Shown here: positions 13,175 to 24,877 of the stretch, piece after piece | How the letters are laid out: each line of letters begins with the position of its first letter | Numbering within the stretch: the stretch's first letter is position 1 | Assembly (NCBI RefSeq): GCF_012910705.2 | Contig: NZ_WTVG02000039.1 | Span: 652,183 to 716,182, forward strand | Direction: 5' to 3' | Source of the DNA: Aromatoleum anaerobium | GTDB taxonomy: Bacteria; Pseudomonadota; Gammaproteobacteria; Burkholderiales; Rhodocyclaceae | DNA: 64,000 nt | Notes under the pieces: model-generated | Seen by the model: the letters and a program-made list of their open reading frames with translations, nothing else | What the model was told of the DNA's origin: nothing | Database searches by the model: none | Translations under genes and position numbers: made by a program

Positions 13175-14597
13175 GCCGCGGATCGAACGCGTCGCGCACG
13201 ACGTCGGCGAACAGGTTCGCCGACAGCACGAGCACGAACATGAACGCGAACGCCGCGAGGAGCGACCACCACACCATCGGCTCGCGGGCAAGCTCGGCGC
13301 GCGCCATGTTGATCATCGTGCCGAAGCTGATCGTGCCCGGGTCGACGCCGATGCCGACGTAGGACAGCACCGCCTCGGCGAGCACCAGCCCGGAGAAATC
13401 CATCACGAGGGCGATCATCACGATGTGCATGACGTTCGGCAGGATGTGGCGGCGCAGGATCGCCGCCGTGCCGACCCCGAACGCGCGCGCCGCATGCACG
13501 TAGTCGAGCTCGCGCAGCTTCAGCGTCTCGCCGCGCAGCAGCCGGCACAGGCCGGTCCAGCTGGTGATGCCGAGGATCAGGCACAGCGCCAGCAGCCGTG
13601 CATCGGCGCGCTCGGCGGCGGTCGCGAACCACTGCGGGTTGGTATCGATGACGACCTGCATCATCAGCACCGCCGCGGCGATCAGCAGCACGCCGGGGAT
13701 CGCGTTGAGCACCGTGTAGAGGTACTGGATGACGTCGTCGACCCAGCCGCCGAGGTAGCCCGCCATGATGCCGAGCGCAACCGCGAACGGCAGCATCACC
13801 AGCGTCGTCAGCGTGCCGATGATCAGGGCCGTGCGCACGCTCTTCAGCGACAGGTAGAGCACGTCCTGGCCGACCTTGTCGGTGCCGAACACGTGGTAGT
13901 GCGAGCCGAGCGCGACTGCAGCGCCAGCCACGAGCAGGATCGCGCCGAGCGTGAAGAGCGCGGCCCGCCACGCGAGCACCGTTTCGCCGCGGACGAGCGC
14001 GGAGGCGGCTTCCGTCCAGCCTCGACCGCGACGTCGCGCGAGCGAGGCGGTGAGCGCGAGCGCGGCGACCAGCCACAGGCCGAACGCGGCAGCGGCGCCT
14101 TTGCCGAGACGTCCGGCGATGTCCTGCCCACGCTCGCTTTCGGGATCGTCCAGATGCGCGGCGCCGTATTTCAAACGGGGATGAATGCGCGTCTGTTCGC
14201 CGTCCGGCAGCTCGACGGTTTCGCGCGCGTACAGTTCGCCGGCGAAGGGCGCCGAGTAGGTTTTTTCGAGGCGGGTGCGCAGCGGTGCGAGCAGCGCATC
14301 GAGCGCACTCAGGACTTCGGACGAATAGGCGGCATCCCGGGAATCCGCAGGGGCTTCCCCGCCATTGGCTGCAGCGGCCGGCAGCGACGGGCGGTAGTGC
14401 AGGCTGTCGGCGAGCCCGATCGCGAGGAACGCGAGCAGGATCGTTGCCGTGGCCATCCCCGTCGCGCGACTGCCGACCTTGCGCCACGCCGCGCGCAGCG
14501 GCTGGCTGCGCCGCACGTACACGATCGTCACGAGCCCCAATGCGAGCAGCACGAAGAACAGCGCATCGGTCCACAACAGCACGAAACGAAAATCCAT
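13167..14597 (-). CDS. Peptide-type ABC transporter permease (DppC/YejE-like), extended N-terminus
   Basis: A 476-aa inner-membrane permease. The C-terminal ~290 aa are the BPD_transp_1 domain, with the EAA-loop near DYVHAARAFGVGTAAILRRHILPN that docks an ATPase. The N-terminal ~185 aa are additional: TM segments near 8-28 and 48-66, a ~95-aa loop (SLPAAAANGGEAPADSRDAA onward) and another TM near 155-175, whereas typical DppC-like permeases are about 300 aa. It starts 4 bp after the upstream permease gene. YejE-type permeases work with YejA/B/F to import oligopeptides such as microcin C. No ATPase gene is adjacent. Confidence 0.85.
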   Translation of the reverse strand: MDFRFVLLWTDALFFVLLALGLVTIVYVRRSQPLRAAWRKVGSRATGMATATILLAFLAIGLADSLHYRPSLPAAAANGGEAPADSRDAAYSSEVLSALDALLAPLRTRLEKTYSAPFAGELYARETVELPDGEQTRIHPRLKYGAAHLDDPESERGQDIAGRLGKGAAAAFGLWLVAALALTASLARRRGRGWTEAASALVRGETVLAWRAALFTLGAILLVAGAAVALGSHYHVFGTDKVGQDVLYLSLKSVRTALIIGTLTTLVMLPFAVALGIMAGYLGGWVDDVIQYLYTVLNAIPGVLLIAAAVLMMQVVIDTNPQWFATAAERADARLLALCLILGITSWTGLCRLLRGETLKLRELDYVHAARAFGVGTAAILRRHILPNVMHIVMIALVMDFSGLVLAEAVLSYVGIGVDPGTISFGTMINMARAELAREPMVWWSLLAAFAFMFVLVLSANLFADVVRDAFDPRRG

Positions 14598-14601
14598 GCG
14601 C

Positions 14602-15579
14602 CTACTCCAGCCTTACGCGCGGATCGACGAGCGTGTAGGAAATGTCGGTCAGCAGCAGGCCGACGATGTACAGCACCGAACCGATGAACACCATCGCGCG
14701 CACGACGGCGAAGTCCTGCGCGTTGATCGCGTCGATCGTGTAGCTGCCGAGGCCCGGAATGCCGAAGAACGACTCGACGATCAGGCTTCCCATGAACAGC
14801 AGCGGAATGACGACGACGACGCCGGTGAGGATCGGGATCATCGCGTTCTTCAGCACGTGGCGGAACAGCACCGCCAGTTCCGACAGGCCTTTGGCGCGGG
14901 CAGTGCGCACGTAGTCCTTCGAGATTTCCTCGAGGAAGATCGTGCGGTACCAGCGCGCGTTCGCGCCGATCCCGGCGACGATGCTGATCAGCACCGGCAG
15001 CACGAGGAAGCGCGCCGCGTCGAGCCCCGGCGCATAGCCCGAGATCGGCACCAGCGCCCACACTTTCGACACCAGCCACTGCCCGCCGATGATGTAGAAC
15101 AGGCTCGATATCGACATCATCGCGACGCACAGCACGACGCCCCAGAAGTCGAGGTAGCTCGCGCGGAAGAACACCAGCATCAGCGCGAACGACACCGAGA
15201 CGAACAACCCGAGGACGAAGGTCGGCAGCGCGATCGCGAGCGACGGGCGCATGCGGTCGCGGATCTCCTGCGCGATGTCGCGGCCGTCGTCGGCGCGGCC
15301 GAAGTCAAACGCGAACATGCGCAGCGAATTGTCGAAGAAGATCGTGTCGGTCAGCTTCTGCGTGCCGTCCGCATGCGTGTTGACGAACAGCGGCCGGTCG
15401 TAGCCGCGCTCGGCCTTCCAGCGTTCGATCGCCTCCGGCGTCACGCGCTTGACGCCCAGGTGCATGCGCGCCATGTCGTCCGGCGAATTGACGACGAAGA
15501 ACAGCGCGAAAGTGATGAGGTTCACGCCGATCAGGATCGGTAGCGCGTACAGCAGGCGACGGACGATATACGCGAACAT
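14602..15579 (-). CDS. Peptide-type ABC transporter permease (DppB/YejB-like)
   Basis: A 325-aa inner-membrane permease with six predicted TM helices, starting MFAYIVRRLLYALPILIGVNLITFALF. The N-terminal TPD-like region is followed by BPD_transp_1 with the EAA motif EEISKDYVRTARAKGLSELAVLFRHVLKNA. Its ATG overlaps the stop of the upstream binding-protein gene (ATGA), and 4 bp separate it from the next permease gene, so the three form one operon. Its position and domain make it the partner of the long YejE-like permease. The substrate class (oligopeptides) is inferred from the family. Confidence 0.9.
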   Translation of the reverse strand: MFAYIVRRLLYALPILIGVNLITFALFFVVNSPDDMARMHLGVKRVTPEAIERWKAERGYDRPLFVNTHADGTQKLTDTIFFDNSLRMFAFDFGRADDGRDIAQEIRDRMRPSLAIALPTFVLGLFVSVSFALMLVFFRASYLDFWGVVLCVAMMSISSLFYIIGGQWLVSKVWALVPISGYAPGLDAARFLVLPVLISIVAGIGANARWYRTIFLEEISKDYVRTARAKGLSELAVLFRHVLKNAMIPILTGVVVVIPLLFMGSLIVESFFGIPGLGSYTIDAINAQDFAVVRAMVFIGSVLYIVGLLLTDISYTLVDPRVRLE

Positions 15580-17750
15580 CAGGCGGCGCCTCCGACGCCG
15601 GTCGCGCGTTCGCGGCGGCGGTAATGCAGGAATGCGGGCGCCACGATGACGACGAACAGCAGCGCGACGAGCCCGAGCGGCCACACGACGGGTTGGTTCC
15701 ACTGCGCGCGCAGCGCCTGCCGGCGTTCGAGGTCGACGCGCTGATACTTCAGCGTGTTGCGGATCATGCTGCCCGGCTTGCGGTTCTCGACCCAGCCGTG
15801 CTGCAGCGAATAGGCTTTCGGATGAAAGCCGAAAATCCACGGCGCGTCGTGCTGCAGGATCGCGACCATGCGGTCGATGATCTTCTGGCGCTCGGGCCCG
15901 TCGGGCATCCCCTTCATCTGCTCGAACAGGCGGTCGTACTCGTCGTTCTGGTAGTTCGCCGCGTTCTGCCCCGACTCCCTGACCTTGGCCTGCGGACCGT
16001 GCAGCAGGAACAGCATGTTCTCGGGGTCGGGATAGTCGGCGTTCCAGCCGAAGAAGAACAGCTGCGCGTTGCCTTCGCGGATCTTGTCCTGGAAGCGGTT
16101 GTAGTCGGTCGGGCGGACGACGAACTGCACGCCGAGTTCGCGGAACTGCTTCGCCAGCCAGTCCGAACGCGCCTTGTCGCCGAGCCCGCCCGGCGTCGTG
16201 TCGAGGTTGATGATCAGCGGTTCGCCGGTCTTCGCGTCGCGCCCGTCCGGATAGCCGGCTTCGGCGAGCAGCCGCCGCGCGACGTCCTTGCTGCGGCGCA
16301 CGCCCTTGCCGTCGCGCCATTCATAGACGACCGGGTTGATGCCCGCCTCGCCGTCACGCGCACCGAAAATGCCCGGCGGGATCGGATGCATTGCCGGCAC
16401 GCCGCGACCGTTGAGGAAGATCGACACGAACTCCTCCATGTCGAGCGCGATCGAGATCGCCTGGCGCAGCTTGCGCGCACGCTCGCGCCCTGCCGCCGTG
16501 TCGCCACCGCCGACGACCGGGTCGAGCATGTTGAAGCCGAGGTAGAACACCGACGGCGACACCGAGGTCAGCAGCTCGATGCCGCGCTCGACCATGTCGT
16601 CCGACAGCACGACTTCCCCCTGGCTGCTCATATTGACGGCCTGGTCGAAGTTCTCCGACGACACGCCGGAGGCGTCGTAATAGCCCTGCAGGAACTTGTT
16701 CCAGTACGGGATTCCTTCGCGTTCGCGCGAGAACACGACCTTGTCGAGGAACGGCATCGGCTTGCCGCAATCGGCCAGCAATCCCGCGTCGCGGTCCGCC
16801 GGATCGCCCTCGCACGGGTAGGGATCGCCGCGGTAGTTGGGATTCCTGACCAGCACCATGCGCGCGTTCGGGTTGTTCTCGGCGAGCATGAACGGGCCGG
16901 TGCCGATCGGCCACCAGTCGAGCGTCAGGTTGCGCTCGGCCATGCCCGGCTGGCCGAAAAAGCGGTCCGCCTCCGGAGGAACCGGCGCGAAGAACGGCAT
17001 CGACAACCAGTACAGGAACTGCGGATAAGCGCCCTTCAACGTGATGCGGTAGGTATGGCGATCGACGACTTCGACGCCCGGCAGCGCGTGCGCGGTGAGG
17101 TCGATCCAGCCAAGGTTGCGCTGTGCCTCGTCGGCAAGGCGCTTTTGCAGCACCTTCAGGCCGGGAATGTACTCGGCCATCAGCTCGAAAATCGGTGAAT
17201 GCAGGCGCGGGTGCGCGAGGCGCTTGATCTGGTGGACAAAGTCGCCCGCTTCGAGCTCGCGCGTGCCGGTTTCGGGAAAATCCCCGAGACCGCGCACGCC
17301 TTCCAGGTCCTGCGGGCCGAGCTCGAGATAGCGCGGACTGCCATCGGCTGCCTTGGCGAAAGCCGGGTGAGGTTGATAGAGAACGCCGGGCGTGATGCGG
17401 ATCTCGTACTCGCTGCGAGCGACGCGCCCGGCCGGCGCATCGGGGGGAAGCTCGCGGCCGCGCGCATCGTAGCGGCGCACGACCGGCAGCTGCGCGGCGC
17501 TGCCGGGAATCAGCGTGTAGGGCCGCTTGAGGTAATGGTATTGCAGCGGCGGTTCGTAGATCTGGTACAGGAACGCCGCCTCGTCCTCGCTGTACGACTG
17601 CACCGGGTCGAGGTGCTTCGGGCGATCGGTGAAGGCCGTGTACATGACGTTCTGGCCGCGCTCGGCGACCGGATAGGGGTCGTTCCACACCTGCCCGCAC
17701 GCGGCGAGCAGGACGCATGACAGCAGCAGTAGGCAGGCGCGCGAAAACAT
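15579..17750 (-). CDS. Family 5 extracellular solute-binding lipoprotein with C-terminal TM helix
   Basis: A 723-aa substrate-binding protein (SBP_bac_5, YejA/OppA type) for the adjacent permeases. The N-terminus is a lipoprotein signal with lipobox LLAAC (Cys18). The mature domain shows family motifs such as RHTYRITLKGAYPQFLYWLSMPFF and WLAKQFRELGVQF. Unusually it ends with a hydrophobic helix (about 688-707, VWPLGLVALLFVVIVAPAFL) and a basic tail RRRERATG, giving a second membrane anchor with the end in the cytoplasm. Typical members are 500-620 aa and end without a helix. It is the first gene of the operon. Confidence 0.88.
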   Translation of the reverse strand: MFSRACLLLLSCVLLAACGQVWNDPYPVAERGQNVMYTAFTDRPKHLDPVQSYSEDEAAFLYQIYEPPLQYHYLKRPYTLIPGSAAQLPVVRRYDARGRELPPDAPAGRVARSEYEIRITPGVLYQPHPAFAKAADGSPRYLELGPQDLEGVRGLGDFPETGTRELEAGDFVHQIKRLAHPRLHSPIFELMAEYIPGLKVLQKRLADEAQRNLGWIDLTAHALPGVEVVDRHTYRITLKGAYPQFLYWLSMPFFAPVPPEADRFFGQPGMAERNLTLDWWPIGTGPFMLAENNPNARMVLVRNPNYRGDPYPCEGDPADRDAGLLADCGKPMPFLDKVVFSREREGIPYWNKFLQGYYDASGVSSENFDQAVNMSSQGEVVLSDDMVERGIELLTSVSPSVFYLGFNMLDPVVGGGDTAAGRERARKLRQAISIALDMEEFVSIFLNGRGVPAMHPIPPGIFGARDGEAGINPVVYEWRDGKGVRRSKDVARRLLAEAGYPDGRDAKTGEPLIINLDTTPGGLGDKARSDWLAKQFRELGVQFVVRPTDYNRFQDKIREGNAQLFFFGWNADYPDPENMLFLLHGPQAKVRESGQNAANYQNDEYDRLFEQMKGMPDGPERQKIIDRMVAILQHDAPWIFGFHPKAYSLQHGWVENRKPGSMIRNTLKYQRVDLERRQALRAQWNQPVVWPLGLVALLFVVIVAPAFLHYRRRERATGVGGAA

Positions 17751-18029
17751 GGGGCCGATTCTACCCGTTGCGGCAGGCGCGCCGCTCGTGTGCTCGTGAC
17801 AGCAACGGTACGAGAGTGAAGTGAGATTCCGTACGGTGCTTCACCGGCCTCCGACCTCGCCATCGCCGACCTGCAAAGCATGCGGACACGAAGCTGCGGA
17901 CTTCATGCCCGCACGCCCCCCCCTTGCAAACACGCCAGTCTTTGCCACAGTTGTTTCATGGGCATTACCCGCGCGCCCCTCGTTTCCGAGCGGCGCGTCC
18001 ATGTTCTCCGCTGACTCCGGGGGTCAATA
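17751..18029. other. Divergent intergenic region
   Basis: 279 bp between the binding-protein gene and the unknown membrane protein gene. It must hold divergent promoters. I could not assign convincing hexamers and saw no RNA gene or strong hairpin. Confidence 0.5.
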
Positions 18030-18851
18030 ATGGCGAATCCGTCCCGCTCACCCTTTACCCCCGACGCGCTTCAGCTTCCCCCGTCCGCGCAAGACGCCAT
18101 ACCTGAACCACTGCTCGCGACGAATCCTTCGTCCTGGCCGGTGGACGCCCGCACGATACTGCGGCAACTCGTTTCCGTGGCGACGCCGAAACGAAAATGC
18201 GACGCGGCGTTTCTCGCGATGGCGCTGGTCGCCGACTTCGCCTTCATCGGCATTTTTGTCGCGTACGCCTTCGCCGAGCACTACGGCATCGAGGCGAGCC
18301 CGCTCTACGGCAACGTGAAGTTCTCGTTCGTCGACGGCGGCTATCCCGAACGCTACGGCTATGCCCAGCAGGCCGTTGCGACGCTGCTGTTGCTCGCGAC
18401 CTACTCGAAGCGCAGACAGCCCGTGTACCTGATGCTGGCGCTGCTGTTCGCGGTGTCCGTGCTCGACGATTCGATGGCACTGCACGAGGCGATGGGGAAC
18501 TATTTCGCGATGAAAGTCGGCACATCGGTGGCGACAGGAGAGCTCGTCGGGTGGAGCACTCTCGGGTTGCTGCCGATGCTTGCCGTCCTGCTCGGCTATC
18601 TGCGCAGCGATTCGCGAAGCAGGCGTGACGCACAGGTGCTCTTCGTCGCCATAGTGCTCCTGCTCTTCTTCGCCGTCGGGATGGACATCGTGCACGGCGT
18701 CATCCATCAGCAGTTGGGCCGCTTCCAGACCGTGCTCACGGTCATCGAGGATGGTGGCGAACTCGTCACCTTCACGCTGATCTGTGCGCTGTCCCTCGGC
18801 ATTTTCCGGCTTCATCAGGAGTTGCAAGGATCGTTCACGGATTCGCGATAA
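18030..18851 (+). CDS. Unknown multi-pass membrane protein
   Basis: A 273-aa protein I do not recognise. A ~45-residue polar, Pro-rich N-terminus is followed by about six hydrophobic segments: near 60-82 (FLAMALVADFAFIGIFVAYAF), 112-128, 132-150, 170-190, 205-225 and 240-258. Conserved-looking polar motifs sit at membrane edges: SVLDDSMALHEAMGNYF after TM3, GMDIVHGVIHQQLG after TM5 and VIEDGGELVTF before TM6. The Asp/His/Glu set (DDxxxxHE, DxxH, EDxGE) is arranged as in membrane metal-binding hydrolases of the ceramidase/CREST kind, but that is only a resemblance. It stands alone, divergent from the ABC operon and upstream of fabI. Confidence 0.75.
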   Translation: MANPSRSPFTPDALQLPPSAQDAIPEPLLATNPSSWPVDARTILRQLVSVATPKRKCDAAFLAMALVADFAFIGIFVAYAFAEHYGIEASPLYGNVKFSFVDGGYPERYGYAQQAVATLLLLATYSKRRQPVYLMLALLFAVSVLDDSMALHEAMGNYFAMKVGTSVATGELVGWSTLGLLPMLAVLLGYLRSDSRSRRDAQVLFVAIVLLLFFAVGMDIVHGVIHQQLGRFQTVLTVIEDGGELVTFTLICALSLGIFRLHQELQGSFTDSR

Positions 18852-18999
18852 GATGGCCTTCCGCAGCACCCGTTTCCCGCTCGCCACCCCGCCGGCCGGC
18901 TCCGCGCCCGCCGCCGCCCCAGCACCGGACAGACGGTTCGGCGCCACAATGCCAGCCCCTGCCGGGCTGCCGAAGCACACGTCCGGCGACGGACCCAGC

Positions 19000-19005
19000 T
19001 ATAAT
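19000..19005 (+). promoter_or_regulatory. Possible -10 box upstream of fabI
   Basis: A perfect TATAAT hexamer 32 bp before the fabI ATG. No matching TTGACA-like -35 is present 16-18 nt upstream, so this is a tentative assignment. Confidence 0.35.
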
Positions 19006-19037
19006 CGGCCGCTCAACAAGACGGAGCATTACCAAAA

Positions 19038-19829
19038 ATGGGCTTTCTCGCCGGAAAACGGATTCTGATCACCGGACTGCTCAGCAATCGCTCGATTTCC
19101 TACGGCATTGCAAAAGCGATGCATCGTGAAGGCGCCGAGCTCGCTTTCACGTACCAGAACGAGCGCTTTCAGGAACGTGTGGCGAAAATGGCCGCCGAAT
19201 TCGGTTCCGACCTGATTTTTGCATGCGACGTGCAGAACGATGCCGAAATCGCCGGCCTGTTCGAACAGCTCGGGCAGAAATGGGATGGCCTGGACAGCCT
19301 CGTTCACTCGATCGCGTTCGCACCGAGCGATGCGCTCGAAGGCGATTTCCTCGACGGATTCTCGCGCGAGGCGTTTCGCATTTCGCAGGAAGTCAGCGCG
19401 TGCAGCTTCCCGCTGCTCGCGAAAGCGGCCCGCCCGATGATGAAGGGCCGCAAGGGCGCGCTGCTGACGATGTCCTATCTCGGCGCAGTGCGCACGATGC
19501 CCAACTACAACATCATGGGCCTGGCGAAGGCGAGCCTCGAAGCCTCGGTGCGCTACCTCGCGGTCTGCCTCGGCCCGGAGGGGACGCGGGTCAACGCGAT
19601 CTCCGCAGGCCCGATCAAGACGCTCGCCGCGTCGGGCATCGGCAACTTCAGCAAACTGCTGTCGTTCAACGAGCACAACGCCCCGCTGCGCCGCAACGTG
19701 ACGATCGAAGAAGTCGGCAACGCGGCCGCGTTCCTGTGCTCGGACCTCGCCAGCGGCATGACCGGCGAGATCATGTACGTGGACGGCGGCTTCAATACGA
19801 CGGCGCTGGGCAACTCCGAACAAAACTGA
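19038..19829 (+). CDS. fabI: Enoyl-[acyl-carrier-protein] reductase (NADH)
   Basis: A 263-aa SDR-family enzyme that reduces trans-2-enoyl-ACP in each elongation cycle of type II fatty acid synthesis. Characteristic FabI features are [35 protein letters not shown] (dinucleotide site with the FabI-specific N/S-R-S-I-S-Y-G-I), the catalytic pattern [23 protein letters not shown] (Tyr-x6-Lys, with Tyr and Lys in YNIMGLAK), and [17 protein letters not shown]. Monocistronic; it ends 18 bp before a bidirectional terminator shared with ppiD. Confidence 0.97.
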   Translation: MGFLAGKRILITGLLSNRSISYGIAKAMHREGAELAFTYQNERFQERVAKMAAEFGSDLIFACDVQNDAEIAGLFEQLGQKWDGLDSLVHSIAFAPSDALEGDFLDGFSREAFRISQEVSACSFPLLAKAARPMMKGRKGALLTMSYLGAVRTMPNYNIMGLAKASLEASVRYLAVCLGPEGTRVNAISAGPIKTLAASGIGNFSKLLSFNEHNAPLRRNVTIEEVGNAAAFLCSDLASGMTGEIMYVDGGFNTTALGNSEQN

Positions 19830-19847
19830 GCGCAGGTTCGCGCAGCG

Positions 19848-19882
19848 AAAAAAACCCGGCCAGATCGCGCCGGGTTTTTTTT
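19848..19882. terminator. Bidirectional intrinsic terminator, fabI/ppiD
   Basis: The stem AAAACCCGGC (19851-19860) / GCCGGGTTTT (19869-19878) has an 8-nt loop. It is flanked by an A-run from 19848 and a T-run to 19882, so it works on both strands between the convergent genes. Confidence 0.92.
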
Positions 19883-19907
19883 CGGCCCCGAAGGGGCCCT
19901 CCTGCCG

Positions 19908-21809
19908 TTACGGCTGCTGTGCCGTCCGCAGCGCCGCTTCGTTGATTTCGACCTCGTACCGCTCCCGCAGCGACGCGAGGAAAGCGTTGAAATCGCGCTC
20001 CGCGATCAGCCGCTGGTACTGCTGCGACACGGCCTGCAGGCGAGGATCGTCCTTTGCCAGTTCCGGCCGCGTCACACTCTCGATGCGGAATACCGAATAC
20101 CCGCCCTCCGGCATCGCCACCCCCGCGTACGCCGGCAGCTTGCTCTCCGCGGCACCGAACACCGCATCGATCGCCGCCGGAGCGAGTTCCGGACCTCCCC
20201 TGCGCACGACGCGCGCCTCGCTCCACGCCCCGCTCGCCTGTTCACCCTTCGCGAGCGCCGCCAGCGCTGCTTCACCGCGGACGACGGCGAGTTTGCTCGC
20301 CTCCTCGGCACGCAGCTGTTTCTCGATCGAAGCCTTGACCTCTTCGAACGGCAGACGCTGCGCCGCTTCGAAATCGCGCATCCGCGCTGACACGAGGGTG
20401 CCGCGCGACACCTCCACCGCCTCGACGTTGCGGCCGTTCTTCACCGCTTCGTCGGAAAACAGCGCGCTGAGGAGCTTTTCGTTCTTGAAGCCGCCGATCA
20501 ATCCTTCATCGCGGGAGATCCAGTCCGTCTGGCGAATCTCGAGGCCCAGCGCCTCGGCGGCCGGCTGGAGGCTGTCCGCCTGCTCATAGACGAGGTTGGC
20601 GAACTGCTCGGCCTGCTCGGCGAAGCGACGGCTCGCCGCCTGTCGCTTCAGCTCCTCGGCAATCTCGTCGCGAACTTCTTCGAACGGACGGGCCTTCGCG
20701 GGCTTGACGTCGACGACCTGGATGATGTGAAAACCGAAATCCGACCGGACCACATCGCTGATCAGGCCTTTTCCGAGGCTGAACACCGCGTCCTCGAACG
20801 GCTTGACCATCGCCCCGCGGCCGAAGAACCCCAGTTCGCCGCCGCGCGCCGCCGACCCCGGATCCTGCGACTCGGCCTTCGCCAGTTCCGCGAAGCGCTC
20901 CGGATTCGCACGCACCTCGGCGAGCAGCGCCGCCGCCTTTTCACCTGCTTTTGCGACCTCTTCGGCCGGCGCATCGGCTGCCGCCGCGATCAGGATATGG
21001 CGTGCGTTGCGCTCTTCCGGCTGGCCGAAGCGCGCAGTATTTGCCTCGTAGAACTTGCGGATCTCGTCGTCGGACACCGAAACCTGCTTCAGCAGCGCGT
21101 TTTCGTCGAACACCAGAAATTCCGCGCGCAACCGGGCCGGGCGCTCGAATCGCTCCGGGTTCGCATCGTAGTATTTCTTCGCCGCATCGTCCGGGAACTC
21201 GACTTGGGCAAGGAATGCGTCAGGTGAGAATTTCAATTCGCTGACCTTGCGTTCTTCGAGCTGTGCCTCGAGGAAACGTTGCACGGACGCCTGGGCCGTG
21301 AAAGCGGATTGACCGACCGCCAGCGCAACCTGCTGGATGCGCAGATCCTGCCCGAGGCGCGCCTCGAACATCGCCGGCGTCATCCCCTGTGCCCGCACCG
21401 CGGCCTCGTAACGCTCGAGCGAAAAACGTCCGTCCTGCTGGAACGCCGGCACCGTCGCGATGACCTGCTGCAGCTGCTGCTGCGTCACGATGATGCCGCT
21501 GTCCGCGGCGTGCATGGCCAGCAGGCGCTGGTTGACGAGGTTCTCCACCACCGAGCGGCGCATTGCTTCCGATTCGAGCATCGCCCTGTCGACCTGTCCG
21601 CCCATCGACTGACGCAGCCGGTCCTGCTGATCGCGCAACGCCTGGTCGAATTCATTCATCGATATTTTCGACCCGCCCACCGTCGCCACCTCGGTCCCGC
21701 CGGGCCCGTCGGTGAAGTATGAATCGAGCCCGAAGAAAGCGAACGGGACGATCAGCAGCGCCAGGATGATCTGGGCGATGCGCTTGTTGTTGCGAACGGC
21801 ATCAAACAT
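19908..21809 (-). CDS. ppiD: PpiD-type periplasmic peptidyl-prolyl isomerase/chaperone
   Basis: A 633-aa membrane-anchored chaperone helping outer-membrane and secreted proteins leave the Sec translocon. The N-terminal TM anchor lies near 12-31 (IAQIILALLIVPFAFFGLDSYF). A SurA-N-like chaperone region (about 35-230) follows. A parvulin/PPIC domain (about 265-365) opens with RNARHILIAAAADAP and includes the GELGFFGRGAMVKPFEDAVFSL signature, and a second degenerate parvulin-like region lies toward the C-terminus. Length and order match PpiD. It lies downstream of clpB on the same strand with a 206-bp gap, so it probably has its own promoter. Confidence 0.93.
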   Translation of the reverse strand: MFDAVRNNKRIAQIILALLIVPFAFFGLDSYFTDGPGGTEVATVGGSKISMNEFDQALRDQQDRLRQSMGGQVDRAMLESEAMRRSVVENLVNQRLLAMHAADSGIIVTQQQLQQVIATVPAFQQDGRFSLERYEAAVRAQGMTPAMFEARLGQDLRIQQVALAVGQSAFTAQASVQRFLEAQLEERKVSELKFSPDAFLAQVEFPDDAAKKYYDANPERFERPARLRAEFLVFDENALLKQVSVSDDEIRKFYEANTARFGQPEERNARHILIAAAADAPAEEVAKAGEKAAALLAEVRANPERFAELAKAESQDPGSAARGGELGFFGRGAMVKPFEDAVFSLGKGLISDVVRSDFGFHIIQVVDVKPAKARPFEEVRDEIAEELKRQAASRRFAEQAEQFANLVYEQADSLQPAAEALGLEIRQTDWISRDEGLIGGFKNEKLLSALFSDEAVKNGRNVEAVEVSRGTLVSARMRDFEAAQRLPFEEVKASIEKQLRAEEASKLAVVRGEAALAALAKGEQASGAWSEARVVRRGGPELAPAAIDAVFGAAESKLPAYAGVAMPEGGYSVFRIESVTRPELAKDDPRLQAVSQQYQRLIAERDFNAFLASLRERYEVEINEAALRTAQQP

Positions 21810-22015
21810 CGTGTTTTTCCGTGGAAACCAGGGGAAGGGCGTTCGGCCTGCGCCGAAAACGCAAAGGCGGCATTATCGCATCGCTGCGGGCGGCAGGCCA
21901 CCGCGGCGACCGGCGTCCGGGCAACGATACCGAAGCGCCGGAAATCCGTGCTTCCCGGGACGGCGCCGGCGACGAGGAAACCCGCCGCCGGGCGGTACGA
22001 GAGAGCCCGGTTTCG

Positions 22016-24598
<2,583 letters not shown>

Positions 24599-24634
24599 GG
24601 TGGGCGTTCCTTGTTCTGAATGGATTGCCATCGA

Positions 24635-24662
24635 AGATGGGGGCACGGACAACAAAGTCAAC
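24635..24662 (-). promoter_or_regulatory. Sigma-32 heat-shock promoter of clpB
   Basis: On the minus strand: -35 GTTGACT (24656-24662), 13-nt spacer, -10 CCCCATCT (24635-24642). The -10 matches the sigma-32 consensus CCCCATNT completely, and the -35 shares TTGA with CTTGAAA. It would give a leader of roughly 30 nt before the clpB ATG. The same -35 also resembles TTGACA. Confidence 0.8.
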
Positions 24663-24877
24663 GGTCTGCGAAAGCCGGTGACCACGCCTGGTCAACGCCA
24701 GGGGAAGCGTGCGGGCAACTGTTGCTGCGGTGCAACGGATACAGGCAGTGCGGTATTACGCCGACTCCATCCTCCTGTAATATGTCCGGATGCCGGAGCG
24801 AGGAAGCGGTGCCGCATGTACGGCGCCGACAGCGCTTGGTAGTTCCAGTGTCAAAACTTTGCGCGTGGAGGAAGAAT

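Noticed and set aside
12977..13291. N-terminal extension of Ku
   Set aside because: It overlaps the permease 3' end and tandem repeats, and encodes Arg/Ser/Cys-rich nonsense; the conserved Ku start is at 12976.
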